Shown: positions 26,713 to 38,854, counted from the first letter of the stretch. The stretch is DNA of 64,000 nt from Glandiceps talaboti (GCF_964340395.1 NC_135557.1:1838187-1902186), one strand, 5' to 3'. Numbers and translations are program-made. Notes: a model not told the origin generated them from the sequence alone.

Positions 26713-26912
26713 TATGTATTGTATTGTTCTGTTAATGGTTGAGGGAGACCACTAGGTACCGGCCAATCTAAGATATTATCTTGTTTTGAATTTTCTATTG
26801 TTGGTGTGGTATTAGGAATAGGTTGTAGTTCACCATTCCGTATAAGATTATTATACACATGACCACCAACTGTTATCATTCGGTTAGTGCGTGGGTTCAA
26901 AATCTTTGCCAT
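26712..26912 (-). CDS. Small mobile-element protein, paralogous N-terminal motif
   Basis: A 66-codon frame starts MAKILNPRTNRMITVGGHVY, sharing the NPxTxRMIxxG motif with the next frame, so the two look like tandem paralogues. The C-terminal half is polar and Pro-rich (ELQPIPNTTPTIENSK, LDWPVPSGLPQPL). The stop codon overlaps the next start by one base (TAATG). It lies ~40 bp after the zinc-finger gene. Function is not known. The shared motif suggests a DNA-binding or adaptor role in the parent element, but that is inference. Confidence 0.5.
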   Translation of the reverse strand: MAKILNPRTNRMITVGGHVYNNLIRNGELQPIPNTTPTIENSKQDNILDWPVPSGLPQPLTEQYNT

Positions 26913-26951
26913 GTTATATAATGGAAAATAGATTTATATCCATTAAAATAT

Positions 26952-27317
26952 TTATTTGTCTAATTGTAAATTACAAGTTTTCTTTCTATGTCTATACAAC
27001 GCAAAATAGCTACCTAATTCTAAACTACATTCACAAATATATCTCTTAGGTTGTTTAACGCAAGGTGTTTCTCTGTTAAAATGTTTTTTTAAATGGCATT
27101 CATATTTGTATGCAAACCCACATTTATCACATGTGAACTCGGGAAAAACACGATCACATGTTGTACAAATATCATTGTATTGAATTTTGTTTTTCTCAGA
27201 GCAATTTCTTGTGTTTTCATGTTTCTTTAAGTTATGCCAATGTTTAAAATGTCTGTTACATATTTCACATATGCACTCAGGTGCTGATCGATCACAAGAA
27301 ACACATTTAATTCTCAT
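26952..27317 (-). CDS. Small Cys/His-rich zinc-finger protein of the mobile element
   Basis: From the Met at 27,317 the frame gives 121 residues, beginning MRIKCVSCDR. It holds several Cys-x2-Cys pairs followed by His-rich helices (CEICNRHFKHWHNLKKHE, CDKCGFAYKYECHLKKH, CECSLELGSYFALYRHRK), i.e. three C2H2-like fingers, some with Cys in the last position. The frame is open to 27,404, but I prefer the 27,317 start because a TATATAAA box lies at 27,358-27,351, about 35 bp upstream of that ATG. It is the first gene of a minus-strand series of closely packed frames. Such small zinc-finger proteins occur in Polinton-like elements and large DNA viruses. The role (DNA binding) is inferred from the fingers only. 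Confidence 0.55.
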   Translation of the reverse strand: MRIKCVSCDRSAPECICEICNRHFKHWHNLKKHENTRNCSEKNKIQYNDICTTCDRVFPEFTCDKCGFAYKYECHLKKHFNRETPCVKQPKRYICECSLELGSYFALYRHRKKTCNLQLDK

Positions 27318-27350
27318 TGTATATAATACTGTAAATAGTTTGATGTGTGT

Positions 27351-27358
27351 TTTATATA
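27351..27358 (-). promoter_or_regulatory. Candidate TATA box
   Basis: The minus strand reads TATATAAA, about 35 bp before the preferred ATG of the zinc-finger frame. The position fits a core promoter with a very short leader, as in compact viral-like genomes. Confidence 0.4.
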
Positions 27359-27404
27359 CTATCTGTTGCCATTTGTTTAATTGAGCGTTACGACGTACAT
27401 ACAA

Positions 27405-27727
27405 TGAGTCATGATTCTATTGTAAGCCTATTGTAAGTGTATTGACCTTTGACCGAACATGCCTGAGGCTGTCAAGCCTACCGAGGTTACCGGTGTCGTT
27501 CAATTAGACAATAGGCTGGTGTATTAATAGAGTATGACAGAGCATGTCGAGAGCAGGCAAGCATGTCGCAACATGTTAGCATGTCGGCATGTCGTTCTAG
27601 ATTTTTACTGACGTTACTGATCGGGTGCTGAGTGATTTTGGTACAGATAAAATGCTTAATTTGCCTTATAACAAGTCTAAAACGGGCATGTCGTTTCAGT
27701 GATCCAGAACCCCCATTTTATATACTA
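27405..27727. other. Non-coding stretch between two mobile elements
   Basis: Contains a cluster of 'gcatgtcg' / 'catgtcg' words between about 27,543 and 27,600 and again near 27,690. No gene, and no convincing terminal repeat of either neighbouring element, was found. Confidence 0.45.
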
Positions 27728-29903
27728 CTAATGTGAATTCAAGGTAATGTGTATTAAATAAAATGAGAAAGAAAAACAGTTATTAGCAGTTGAAGAGGTG
27801 AGTTTTGAGAGAATGTCTGAAGGTTGACAAAGATTTGGAATGGCGGAGATCAAAAGGGAGGTGGGTCCATGAAGTAGGGCCAATGTAAGAGAAGGAATTT
27901 TCACCAAATGTTTTGGTTGACACCCTTGGAACACAGAGAAGACGAGAATCAGAAGACGAGCGAAGTGGTCTTCGAGGAATGTATTGATGTAGAAGATCCG
28001 TGATATTGTGGGCTAATACCTACAACTGACTTGAAACAAATGGATGAAATTTTGTATTGAATACGTGAAGTGATAGGCAGCCAATGAAGTTTTCTAAGAA
28101 GAGGTTGTACATGATCGAACTTTTTAGCTTTGAAGACAAGCCGAGCTGCAGCATTTTGTACATGCTATAGTCTGTCGGTGAGGTGTTTAGGACAACCAGA
28201 GAGAAGAGCATTACAATAGTCTAAGCGAGACAGGATGAGTGTGGAGACAAGTGTTTGAATGGCACTAGAAGTGAGAAAGTGACGAATAGAGCTGATTTGT
28301 CTCAGTTGAATGTAGGCGGCCTTGCATGTGCGTTGCATATTGAGATTGCAATCAAGTGTGACTCCAAGATTTTTTACACTTGGAGTGAAAAGTATGTATG
28401 AGTTTCCGACATACATGGAAGGGGAAGAGCAAGCTTAGTGGAAAGTCTAGGGGATGAGATTAGTATGACTTCTGTCTTACAGTCATTTAATTGAAGCTTA
28501 TTTGCAGTCATCCACATTTTGACGTCAGTAATGCAGTTTTGCATATCTTCAATAGTTTGGTTTATGTTATGCGGATTAGTGTCTTTATAAAGTTGGTTAT
28601 CATCAGCAAAAGCATGATGATGAATTAAGTGCTTCTAGACAAGATTGAAAAGAGGCTCGGTGTAAAGAACGAATAAGACAGGACCAAGGACTGAGCCTTG
28701 GGGAACACCAAAGGAGAGGGGTGATGCATTTGACTGGAAACCATTTATCATGACTATTTGAGTTCTTTCAGAAAGATAAGAGTTAAACCAGGATAGGGCA
28801 GATTCTGTGATACCAAAAGTGTGTTGAAGTCGTTTAAGGAGAATATTATGATCAATGGTGTCAAATGCAGCCGACAGGTCAAAGAGAGTAAGAAGAGTGA
28901 TTTTACCGTTGTCAATGGCAGTTAAAAGATCGTTTATGATTTTGAGAAGAGTGGTTTCAGTGCTGTGGTAAGGCCTGTAAACAGATTGGAGAGGATTAAG
29001 GAGATTATTAGAAAGGAGGTGCTCATTTGACTGTAAGAGAACTATTCGTTCAATTACTTTAGAGAGAAATGGAAGATTAGAAACAGGACGATAGTTTTTC
29101 AAATCGTTATGATCAAGAGATGGTTTCTTCAACAATGGTTTTACAAGAGCAGTTTTGAAGATAGATGGAAATGTACCAGATGAAAGAGAATGATTGATAA
29201 CTAATGTAATGTGTGGTAACAGGACATCTAAGCATTCAATTAATAGATTAGTTGGCATAGGATCAAGATCACATGTCTTAGCAACAGAACCCAAGATGAC
29301 CTTCTTCACAACTTCTGCATCAACAGGTTTGAAACAACTGAGAGGTTGACCCTGAAAGCAATGTTCAGTACACATAGGTTGATGGGCATTTTGGGTGTCA
29401 AAATTAGATCGTATAGCTTTAACTTTATCATTGAAGAGGTCAACAAAACGCTCAGGTTGTTCAATTGCTGGAAATATTGTTGGGATGGGAGAAGCTTTCT
29501 TACTCCCAAGCAACCGATTTGTGATACTGAACAGTTGCTTTGCTGATCTGCTTTCACTAATTTGTTTAGAGTAATAATTGGTCTTTGCTGAATGAACTAA
29601 GTTTGTCACAGTTTGCATGGTTGTATATCTGTTTATGAATTTCAAGTCCAGTTTTCAGCCACTGCGACGGCGTTGTTGCTTTGCTTCTCTGAGTTCATTG
29701 CGAACAGCATTAAACCAGGAAGCATTCCTTTGCTTTGAAACTTTCCGCTGTACTGCCGGAGCGTGCTTGTCAAGAGTAGTTTTCAGGTGATGGTAGAAGT
29801 CCTGGGCTGAAAGTGCATTGACCTTAGAAAGTTCACTTTGAAGGTCAGCTTTCAGTGCAATACGGTCAACGGCGCAAATGTTTCGTGCAGTCACAATTGT
29901 CAT
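27728..29903 (-). mobile_element. Degenerate CR1/L2-like non-LTR retrotransposon (reverse transcriptase part)
   Basis: Minus-strand reverse transcriptase of a LINE, N- to C-terminal from 29,903 down. It starts with a post-endonuclease linker (LDKHAPAVQRKV, ASWFNAVRNELREAKQQRR). RT motifs follow: NYRPVSNLPFLSKVIERIV, FDLSAAFDTIDHNIL, GVPQGSVLGPVLFVLYTEPL, and FADDNQLY at about 28,600. A thumb region follows (RLDYCNALLSGCP, QNAAARLVFKAKKFDHVQPL). It is broken by a TGA at about 29,652, a TAG at 28,635-28,637 just before FADD, and a frameshift near 28,425. The apurinic endonuclease and any ORF1 are missing, so it is 5'-truncated, the usual outcome of target-primed integration. It lies antisense to, and just upstream of, the transporter exon, probably in its intron. 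CR1 versus L2 cannot be settled by eye. Confidence 0.9.
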
Positions 29904-30363
29904 CTAGAGTCAGGTTTTCGTGGTTTTCTAAGCAAAAGTAATTCAAATCACACTGCACTCACTCATGCTTTAGGCTAAGTTGAAGGTTGGATATTTTAAG
30001 TAGTATTTCAATAAATGGCTAGGGAGGGGTTTGAAATATGGGTATATAGTTATGATCACAGGTTGTACAAGTGGACATCTTTCTAATTGTTCTATTCTGT
30101 GCTAACTTATGAGTGATGGCTGCAACTGTCAGTTTATAAAACACACACTTCAAACCGCATTCGTGTATTTCGATATCCATAGCCGTTAATTAATCTCTCG
30201 TTTTATATTTTAATGTTATAATTAATGAAAATTGTTCTCGTGGAGAAAGGACTATTAAAGATTAAAGAAACCGACGGTCATAGCAGACGAAAGAGATAAT
30301 TGGCCTTTAAATGAAATATGTCTGTATGTAAAGTGTGACTTTTTTATTTTCCTTTTCTCACAG
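29904..30363. other. Probable intron sequence before the transporter exon
   Basis: AT-rich, no coding signal. It ends in a good acceptor: tttttattttccttttctcacag runs directly into the exon at 30,364. Confidence 0.6.
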
Positions 30364-30560
30364 GGTGGATATATGATACGACCAAAGACTACAACAACAC
30401 TTTCTACTTCTATGGTTCCTGTATGGTATGTGCAGGCCTTGCTATCCTCATTCTCCAACCATTTACAGATCGATGTCAGAAGAAAATACGTACAGAGAGT
30501 GAGATCAAGACTGAAGTGTACATAGTGGAAATGGTTTCAACAGCTACCAATACGGGATAA
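30364..30560 (+). CDS. Last exon of an SLC16 (monocarboxylate transporter-like) gene
   Basis: After the acceptor ccttttctcacag, a phase-1 frame reads (G)GWIYDTTKDYNNTFYFYGSC, continues MVCAGLAILILQPFTDRCQ, and closes with a hydrophilic tail ending in TAA at 30,558-30,560. The GWxYDxTxxYxxxFYxxG pattern is the loop between TM11 and TM12 of the SLC16 major-facilitator family, and the hydrophobic stretch after it is TM12. The tail (KIRTESEIKTEVYIVEM) would be cytosolic. SLC16 proteins sit in the plasma membrane and carry lactate, pyruvate, aromatic amino acids or related solutes with protons; the substrate cannot be told from this exon. Earlier exons are not seen between 23.6 and 30.3 kb, so they lie further upstream, possibly before the window, or were missed. 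Confidence 0.85.
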
Positions 30561-30639
30561 AGAATAACATGGAAGCCAAACATCCAAATACCATTAATGC
30601 AATTAATGCCTGCAATATAATTTACTTCACACGTCAACA

Positions 30640-33600
30640 AATATGACTGCTATACCACTCACTACAGATATATGACTGCTATACCACTCAGTACAGATAT
30701 ATGACTGCTATTCCACTCAGTACAGATATATGACTGCTATACCACTCACTACAGATATATGACTGCTATTCCACTCACTACAGATATATGACTGCTATTC
30801 CACTCACTACAGATATATGACTGCTATACCACTCAGTACAGATATGTGACTGCTATACCACTCAGTACAGATATATGACTGCTATTCCACTCACTACAGA
30901 TATATGACTGCTATACCACTCAGTACAGATATGTGACTGCTATACCACTCACTACAGATATGTGACTGCTATACCACTCACTACAGATATGTGCCTGCTA
31001 TTCCACTCAGTACAGATATGTGACTGCTATACCACTCAGTACAGATATATGACTGCTATACCACTCAGTACAGATATGTGACTGCTATACCACTCACTAC
31101 AGATATATGACTGCTATACCACTCAGTACAGATATATGACTGCTATACCACTCAGTACAGATATATGACTGCTATTCCACTCAGTACAGATATGTGACTG
31201 CTATACCACTCACTACAGATATATGACTGCTATACCACTCAGTACAGATATGTGACTGCTATACCACTCAGTACAGATATATGACTGCTATTCCACTCAC
31301 TACAGATATGTGACTGCTATACCACTCAGTACAGATATATGACTGCTATTCCACTCACTACATTGACTCCTATTCCACTCAGTACAGATATATGACTGTT
31401 ATTCCACTCAGTACAGATATATGACTGCTATACCACTCACTACAGATATGTGACTGCTATTCCACTCACTACAGATATATGACTGCTATTCCACTCACTA
31501 CAGATATATGACTGCTATTCCACTCACTACAGATATATGACTGCTATTCCACTCACTACATTGACTCCTATTCCACTCACTACAGATATATGACTGTTAT
31601 TCCACTCACTACAGATATATGACTGTTATTCCACTCAGTACAGATATATGACTCCTATTCCACTCAGTACAGATATATGACTGCTATTCCACTCACTACA
31701 TTGACTCCTATTCCACTCACTACAGATATATGACTGTTATTCCACTCACTACAGATATATGACTGCTATACCACTCACTACAGATATATGACTGCTATAC
31801 CACTCAGTACAGATATATGACTGCTATTCCACTCACTACAGATATATGACTGCTATACCACTCAGTACAGATATATGACTGCTATACCACTCACTACAGA
31901 TATATGACTGCTATTCCACTCACTACAGATATGTGACTGCTATTCCACTCAGTACAGATATATGGCTGCTATTCCACTCACTACATTGACTCCTATTCCA
32001 CTCAGTACAGATATATGACTGCTATTCCACTCACTACATTGACTCCTATTCCACTCAGTACAGATATATGACTGTTATTCCACTCAGTACAGATATGTGA
32101 CTGCTATTCCACTCACTACAGATATATGACTGCTATTCCACTCACTACAGATATGTGACTGCTATACCACTCACTACAGATATATGACTGCTATACCACT
32201 CACTACAGATATATGACTGCTATACCACTCACTACAGATATATGACTGCTATACCACTCAGTACAGATATGTGACTGCTATACCACTCACTACAGATATG
32301 TGACTGCTATACCACTCACTACAGATATGTGCCTGCTATTCCACTCACTACAGATATATGACTGCTATTCCACTCACTACAGATATATGACTGCTATACC
32401 ACTCACTACAGATATATGACTGCTATTCCACTCACTACAGATATATGACTGCTATTCCACTCAGTACAGATATATGACTGCTATACCACTCAGTACAGAT
32501 ATGTGACTGCTATACCACTCAGTACAGATATATGACTGCTATTCCACTCACTACAGATATATGACTGCTATACCACTCACTACAGATATATGACTGCTAT
32601 TCCACTCAGTACAGATATATGACTGCTATACCACTCACTACAGATATATGACTGCTATTCCACTCAGTACAGATATATGACTGCTATACCACTCAGTACA
32701 GATATGTGACTGCTATACCACTCACTACAGATATATGACTGCTATTCCACTCAGTACAGATATATGACTGCTATTCCACTCAGTACAGATATGTGACTGC
32801 TATTCCACTAACTACAGATATATGACTGCTATACCACTCACTACAGATATGTGACTGCTATACCACTCACTACAGATATGTGACTGCTATTCCACTCACT
32901 ACAGATATATGACTGCTATACCACTCACTACAGATATGTGACTGCTATACCACTAACTACAGATATGTGACTGCTATTCCACTCACTACAGACATATGAC
33001 TGCTATTCCACTCACTACAGATATATGACTGCTATTCCACTCAGTACAGATATATGACTGCTATTCCACTCACTACAGATATATGACTGCTATTCCACTC
33101 ACTACATTGACTGCTATTCCACTCACTACAGATATATGACTGTTATTCCACTCACTACAGATATATGACTGCTATACCACTCACTACAGATATATGACTG
33201 CTATACCACTCAGTACAGATATATGACTGCTATTCCACTCTCAGTACAGATATATGACTGCTATACCACTCACTACAGATATATGACTGCTAAAAAAAGT
33301 GCTATACCACTCAGTACAGATATATGACTGCTATACCACTCACTACAGATATATGACTGCTATACCACTCACTACAGATATATGACCGCTATACCACTCA
33401 GTACAGATATATGACTGCTATTCCACTCACTACAGATATGTGACTGCTATTCCACTCACTACAGATATATGACTGCTATTCCACTCACTACAGATATATG
33501 ACTGCTATTCCACTCACTACAGATATATGACTGCTATTCCACTCACTACAGATATATGACTGCTATACCACTCACTACAGATATGTGACTGCTATACCAC

Positions 33601-34272
33601 TCACTACAGATATGTGACTGCTATACCACTCACTACAGATATATGACTGCTATACCACTCACTACAGATATATGACTGCTATACCACTCACTACAGATAT
33701 ATGACTGCTATTCCACTCACTACAGATATATGACTGCTATACCACTCAGTACAGATATATGACTGCTATTCCACTCACTACAGATATATGACTGCTATAC
33801 CACTCAGTACAGATATATGACTGCTATTCCACTCACTATAGATATATGACTGCTATACCACTCACTATAGATATATGACTGCTATTCCACTCACTATAGA
33901 TATATGACTGCTATACCACTCAGTACAGATATATGACTGCTATTCCACTCAGTACAGATATATGACTGCTATACCACTCAGTACAGATATATGACTGCTA
34001 TTCCACTCACTACAGATATATGACTGCTATTCCACTCACTACAGATATATGACTGCTATTCCACTCACTATAGATATATGACTGCTATACCACTCAGTAC
34101 AGATATATGACTGCTATACCACTCACTACAGATATATGACTGCTATTCCACTCACTACATTGACTGCTATTCCACTCACTACAGATATATGACTGCTATA
34201 CCACTCAGTACAGATATATGACTGCTATTCCACTCACTATAGATATATGACTGCTATTCCACTCAGTACAGG
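30640..34272 (+). repeat. 29-bp tandem array (~125 copies) just after the transporter stop codon
   Basis: Units of 29 bp (consensus parts: gactgctat, ccactca, tacagatat) run head to tail, beginning ~80 bp after the SLC16 stop. Most units differ only at three two-state sites: A or T in 'ctatWcc', C or G in 'ctcaStac', and A or G in 'gatatRtgac'. Rarer forms are 'tacattgactcc' (deletion), 'actatagat', and one 'taaaaaaagtg' insertion near 33,292. The unit length is not a multiple of 3 and every frame is closed, so it is non-coding. It lies where the 3' UTR of the transporter mRNA is expected, unless a poly(A) site precedes it. None was seen in the 80-bp gap. Confidence 0.97.
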
Positions 34273-35835
34273 TATATGCATTTACTGTAACAAAATATAA
34301 TTACATGAAAATGAGTCGATAATCTTGTTCTATAGCTTGTTATATCATGCTATTGCAGGTACTGAGAACCGGTGGCGTTTTATTTTTTATTACTCGGGTG
34401 GGATTGAATGTACGTGTGGATATTTGTTGTTCTTTTACCATAATAACAAGGAAACTGATACTAAATATGACTCTAAGAGTTAATACCTGTAATTAACTTG
34501 TGACGAATTAAATTCATGACGACCGTATTCCAATATTAATCGATGTAAACTCAGAATATGGTCGTCAGGAACAAGACTATGGTTTCCCGACCCGATTTCT
34601 CTAAAATGTGTAAGACTTTTAGCTTTCGTCCAAAAATGTAAATGTCAACTGTACTGCAGTCAATTCGGAAATGATGGTGTGACACTGTGACATGTTTTTC
34701 TTATAACTTATTGACACGCCAAATTTTCGTAACATGCTTTTTAGTTCGGGTACTTTCTAATTTTCAATGTTTTCCATGACGACTTACGGTCACAGTGGTC
34801 ACAAAAAGCAGTATTTTTTAAAGATGAATGCATTGACTTTCATGTAAACAACATGGCCACGCCGAAAGATTGACCCCCAACACATGCTTGACAACCGTTG
34901 TTAGGCATGTTTGCATATCTCGCGAGATCTGCCGCAAGACAGAAAAAGGCTTATTTTTAAATAAGGACACTACACAGCATTACACTTAACAATTATCTTA
35001 TTTAATTCAGTTGTAATGAAACAAATATACTATAATAATAAGTCTTAAAAGTGTATTACAGGATTAACTTATAAACTAAAGCAGTTCACCAATTATTCTT
35101 AATAACAAAAAATGTTTAGTTCTCAGACTTGACTTGCGACGAGACTGTCAAATATCGCGACATTTAGTCTTACCGGTGGTGCACACAAAGTTTCATCGAG
35201 TACAGACCGAGGACGGCGAGTTCGTTGAGTGTTGAAGGTGGCTACGCGGGACAAACGCCTACCCACTGTTCCTCCGTTGCACCGAACTGTCCTCCAAGTA
35301 TTTCTTCAGACTTTTAAGCCAATATCAGCACCATTTCATATAATACGTCGGGGTCCGCTTACTCTCAGCGACGTCCAACTTTACACGACAATGACATTTC
35401 TCAGGACAGCTACAGTGAAGGCAGGCTTTCTTTGATAAAACCACTGATAAAACTTCTGAAACGAGCCGTGGACTGCCTCAACTCCCACCAATTGTAGAAC
35501 AGCCAATGTGGCACTGTATTCTTCGCTATTTAATTTAAAGACTCCGTTAATTAAAAATTAGTGAATACACCTGACCATTAAAATAATGCCACAATACCCA
35601 GTGGTGAACTTAATGAAAATGAAAGCTAACCCTAACCAAAATGACTCAACTAACCATTCTTAAATACTATACCCACATACTAACTATTTAAATTTCTTTT
35701 TTGAGAAATGTATATTTGGAAAATACGGATGGGAGAGGAAAAGGGAAGGGTATCACTTACTGCAGTGAAAAAGTATGACGAATTGCGGTTGTTCAAGAGA
35801 GTCATTAGACGGCACCAAAATGACATTTATCTTGT
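34273..35835. other. Unique non-coding stretch
   Basis: No family match, no splice-framed exon. An imperfect 13-bp inverted repeat (GACGACCGTATTC / GAATATGGTCGTC, one mismatch) lies at about 34,518-34,568. A 68-codon open frame at 35,229-35,435 has no recognised similarity and is not called as a gene. Confidence 0.45.
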
Positions 35836-36975
35836 CGTTTTCCAACCTGACCCCACCCCCAATTCCAGTGGTGTTTTCCAACCTGACCCCACCCCCAATT
35901 CCAGGGGTGTTTTCCAACCTGACCCCACCCCCAATTCCAGTGGTGTTTTCCAACCTGACCCCACCCCCAATTCCAGTGGTGTTTTCCAACCTGACCCCAC
36001 CCCCAATTCCAGTGGTGTTTTCCAACCTGACCCCACCCCCAATTCCAGGGGTGTTTTCCAACCTGACCCCCCACCCCCAATTCCAGTGGTGTTTTCCAAC
36101 CTGACCCCACCCCCAATTCCAGTGGTGCTTTCCAACCTGACCCCACCCCCCATTCCAGGGGTGCTTTCCAACCTGACCCCACCCCCCAATTCCAGTAGTG
36201 TTTTCCAACCTGACCCCACCCCCAATTCCAGGGGTGTTTTCCAACCTGACCCCACCCCCAATTCCAGTGGTGTTTTCCAACCTGACCCCACCCCCAATTC
36301 CAGTGGTGTTTTCCAACCTGACCCCACCCCCAATTCCAGGGGTGTTTTCCAACCTGACCCCCACCCCCAATTCCAGTGGTGTTTTCCAACCTGACCCCAC
36401 CCCCCATTCCAGGGGTGCTTTCCAACCTGACCCCACCCCCCAATTCCAGTAGTGTTTTCCAACCTGACCCCACCCCCAATTCCAGGGGTGTTTTCCAACC
36501 TGACCCCCACCCCCAATTCCAGTGGTGTTTTCCAACCTGACCCCACCCCCAATTCCAGTGGTGTTTTCCAACCTGACCCCACCCCCAATTCCAGTGGTGT
36601 TTTCCAACCTGACCCCACCCCCAATTCCAGGGGTGTTTTCCAACCTGACCCCACCCCCAATTCCAGTGGTGTTTTCCAACCTGACCCCACCCCCAATTCC
36701 AGTGGTGTTTTCCAACCTGACCCCACCCCCAATTCCAATGGTGTTTTCCAACCTGACCCCACCCCCAATTCCAGTGGTGTTTTCCAACCTGACCCCACCC
36801 CCAATTCCAGTGGTGTTTTCCAACCTGACCCCACCCCCAATTCCAGTGGTGTTTTCCAACCTGACCCCACCCCCAATTCCAGTGGTGTTTTCCAACCTGA
36901 CCCCACCCCCAATTCCAGTGGTGTTTTCCAACCTGACCCCCACCCCCAATTCCTTTGGTGTTTTCCAAAATGACC
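35836..36975. repeat. 36-bp C-rich tandem array (~31 copies)
   Basis: The unit is gttttccaacctgacc, then ccacccccaattcca and gtggt, 36 bp, repeated head to tail with small changes (GTGGT/GGGGT, extra C, CATTCC for AATTCC). Because 36 is divisible by 3, long frames stay open on both strands (up to ~411 codons with a GGGVRLENTTGI repeat). They are not genes. The minus strand has two G-runs (G5 and G4) per unit, so neighbouring units could form G-quadruplexes and the C strand i-motifs. Confidence 0.97.
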
Positions 36976-38039
36976 CCCCCCCTATCAAATGCCCGGTCCC
37001 CCACGAAGATAAAAAATAATCCGTTTAGCGATAAAAAAAATACCTGTTATGTGAATATGGTATGGTCATCTTGTTTTAGAATTAAGTGATAGAGAGTAAA
37101 ACTGTTTTTGGTTAAACAGATGGGGGGGGGGGGGTCAGTGACTGTACATAATAAACTATTAAATGCACATAATAACATAGTGTTTGCACATACAATAATA
37201 GTAACTGTACATAATAAATTATTGAATGCACATAATAACATAGTGTTTACACATACAATAATAGTAATTGCACACTTAAGTCAGTTGTGGCTTTCCATAA
37301 ATGCGGTTGTTTACATGTTATCGTCCAATCAGAGTGCGCATTTGCTCAATAGTATGTTTACTATTTGTATATCACTCAGCGATATATTCAAACTTATAAC
37401 CATAAGCTGAAAAATGAGTGCGTCTTTGTTTTGCGTACTGTATTCCATTTAATATACATAAATGTTCGTGATATGTTTTCTTGTTCGCCGTCACTGGACT
37501 TTCACGGTTGTGTGTGGAATTTTTGACTATTTCCCTGTGACATGAAAAGTACACTTCAAAGACTTGTTACAACAGTGATATTTCGATTGACAACAAATTT
37601 GGCATTGGAAATGCTGGTTATATATATAATAACTAAATCTCTAGTTGTCTGCTAGATTTGTTTACAAGGGGACGTGCAGTGATCACGTGATACAACAAGC
37701 AAAAATACGGCTGTTGGTGAAAAATACGCCTGTGTATCTGCAGGGCTCTCGACCAATCAGAATGTGAGATTGGTGAAAGGTGACGTATAAATCCAAATAT
37801 GGATATCTGTATTTGAATGCATGAATATTCATTGTAACTTGATACACTGGCTTTCCAAATATGGATATCGGTATTTTAATATATGAAGATGTTTATATTG
37901 AATTGTTTAAATTGTTGTTAGAGACTCCTAAGTATGTATGTGAATACATGATGACTAATAATTACAAATTTCTAGCAAACTTCCCGATACTCATGTACCC
38001 TATCATATATTTTATACCATATTTTGTGAATTGTACTCC
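36976..38039. other. Intergenic stretch downstream of the P450
   Basis: Holds a poly-G run (37,121-37,133), a two-copy 63-bp direct repeat (37,140-37,265; actgtacataataaa, cacataataacatagtg), two copies of 'aaatatggatatc' (about 37,795 and 37,857), and CCAATCAGA words at 37,324 and 37,752. 'ATTAAA' on the minus strand near 37,873-37,878 is a possible poly(A) signal for the P450. No gene is seen. Confidence 0.45.
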
Positions 38040-38323
38040 TTACTCCTTGACTAAATCTTCCTCGCCATCAGTGCAATTCCTTTTTTTCACAACAACCTTA
38101 TAGGGATGACATCTGAGAATAAACACTTGAGAGTACTCTTCCAATCCCGGGGGACCTTCCCCTGGGGGTGTTGTAAAGACGAAATTCTGCAACAAACTGG
38201 TGAATATAAGGAAGACTTCTGGCTTTGCCAACACTTCTCCCACACAGACTCGACGACCAGCTGAAAATGGCATAAATCCATCTGGTTTTATCATTTTGTT
38301 GTTTTCTTTGTCAAAGAAACGTT
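38040..38323 (-). CDS. Cytochrome P450 (CYP2 clan), last exon with heme-binding cysteine
   Basis: The acceptor on the minus strand is ttttccag|AACG and the exon enters in phase 1. It completes the PERF motif (with the previous exon: RPERFFDKE), then carries GFMPFSAGRRVCVGEVLAK, which fits FxxGxRxCxG, the loop holding the Cys thiolate that binds heme iron. The L-helix (FLIFTSLLQNFVF) and a C-terminal strand (CHPYKVVVKKRN) follow, and the stop is TAA at 38,042-38,040. Length and motif order match the usual P450 C-terminus. CYP2-clan enzymes are ER-membrane monooxygenases acting on steroids, fatty acids or xenobiotics; the substrate cannot be told. It joins in frame to the exon at 42,018-42,116. 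Confidence 0.93.
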
Positions 38324-38536
38324 CTGGAAAATAAATGGATAAATTTAGACATGTCATTAAAATAAGGAAAGGAACATGGAAGGGAAGGGGATATAATGGA
38401 CTGGGAACACAAAGGCTTGTCGCAAAGCATAAATGATTCTGGCATGGCCTAAATGATGGGACATGGAATAAGGAATTTGGACATGGCTTAATTGATGGGA
38501 CAGGAAGAAATAGCACCAATGGCGTTGTAGCACAAC

Positions 38537-38854
38537 TGCATTTGGCTGTTGCCTATGGGCATGGTCTTGTTGTAAGGCATTTCTCCTTTCACTTTGAATG
38601 TTTATTTTTTTGCCTATTAATCCCGGTTATTATTTTTATGATATACACCATCATTTGGCTGTTGCTATGGGCGTGGTCTTGTTGCGAGGAATACTTGCAT
38701 ACATTTTTGGAATTTTTATTCACTTGCCTCCCCTTCCCAGTTTTCATCTTTGCAATATAAACCATCAGTTGGCTGTTGCTATGGGCGTGGTCTTTTTGCT
38801 AGGTGTACTTACATACATTTTTTATTCTTTAATCTCTTACCTACTTATCTCTGT
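38537..38854. repeat. ~112-bp tandem repeat in a P450 intron, fourth copy split by a transposon
   Basis: Three diverged copies contain 'ttggctgttgc', 'tatgggc' and 'tggtctt' at about 38,540, 38,654 and 38,767. The start of a fourth ends at 38,854 and its remainder resumes at 40,910-40,985 (gttattatcttcgtaatata, then cattgtttcactttt). Confidence 0.75.

Noticed and set aside
35229-35435. 68-codon plus-strand frame starting MLKVATRDKRLP
   Set aside because: No recognised similarity, no flanking signals, and the length is expected by chance.
35753-37004. Long Gly-rich (GGGVRLENTTGI) and Pro-rich (FSNLTPPPIPVV) frames on both strands
   Set aside because: A 36-bp unit is divisible by 3, so several frames stay open by arithmetic. 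They are not collagen or a structural protein gene.
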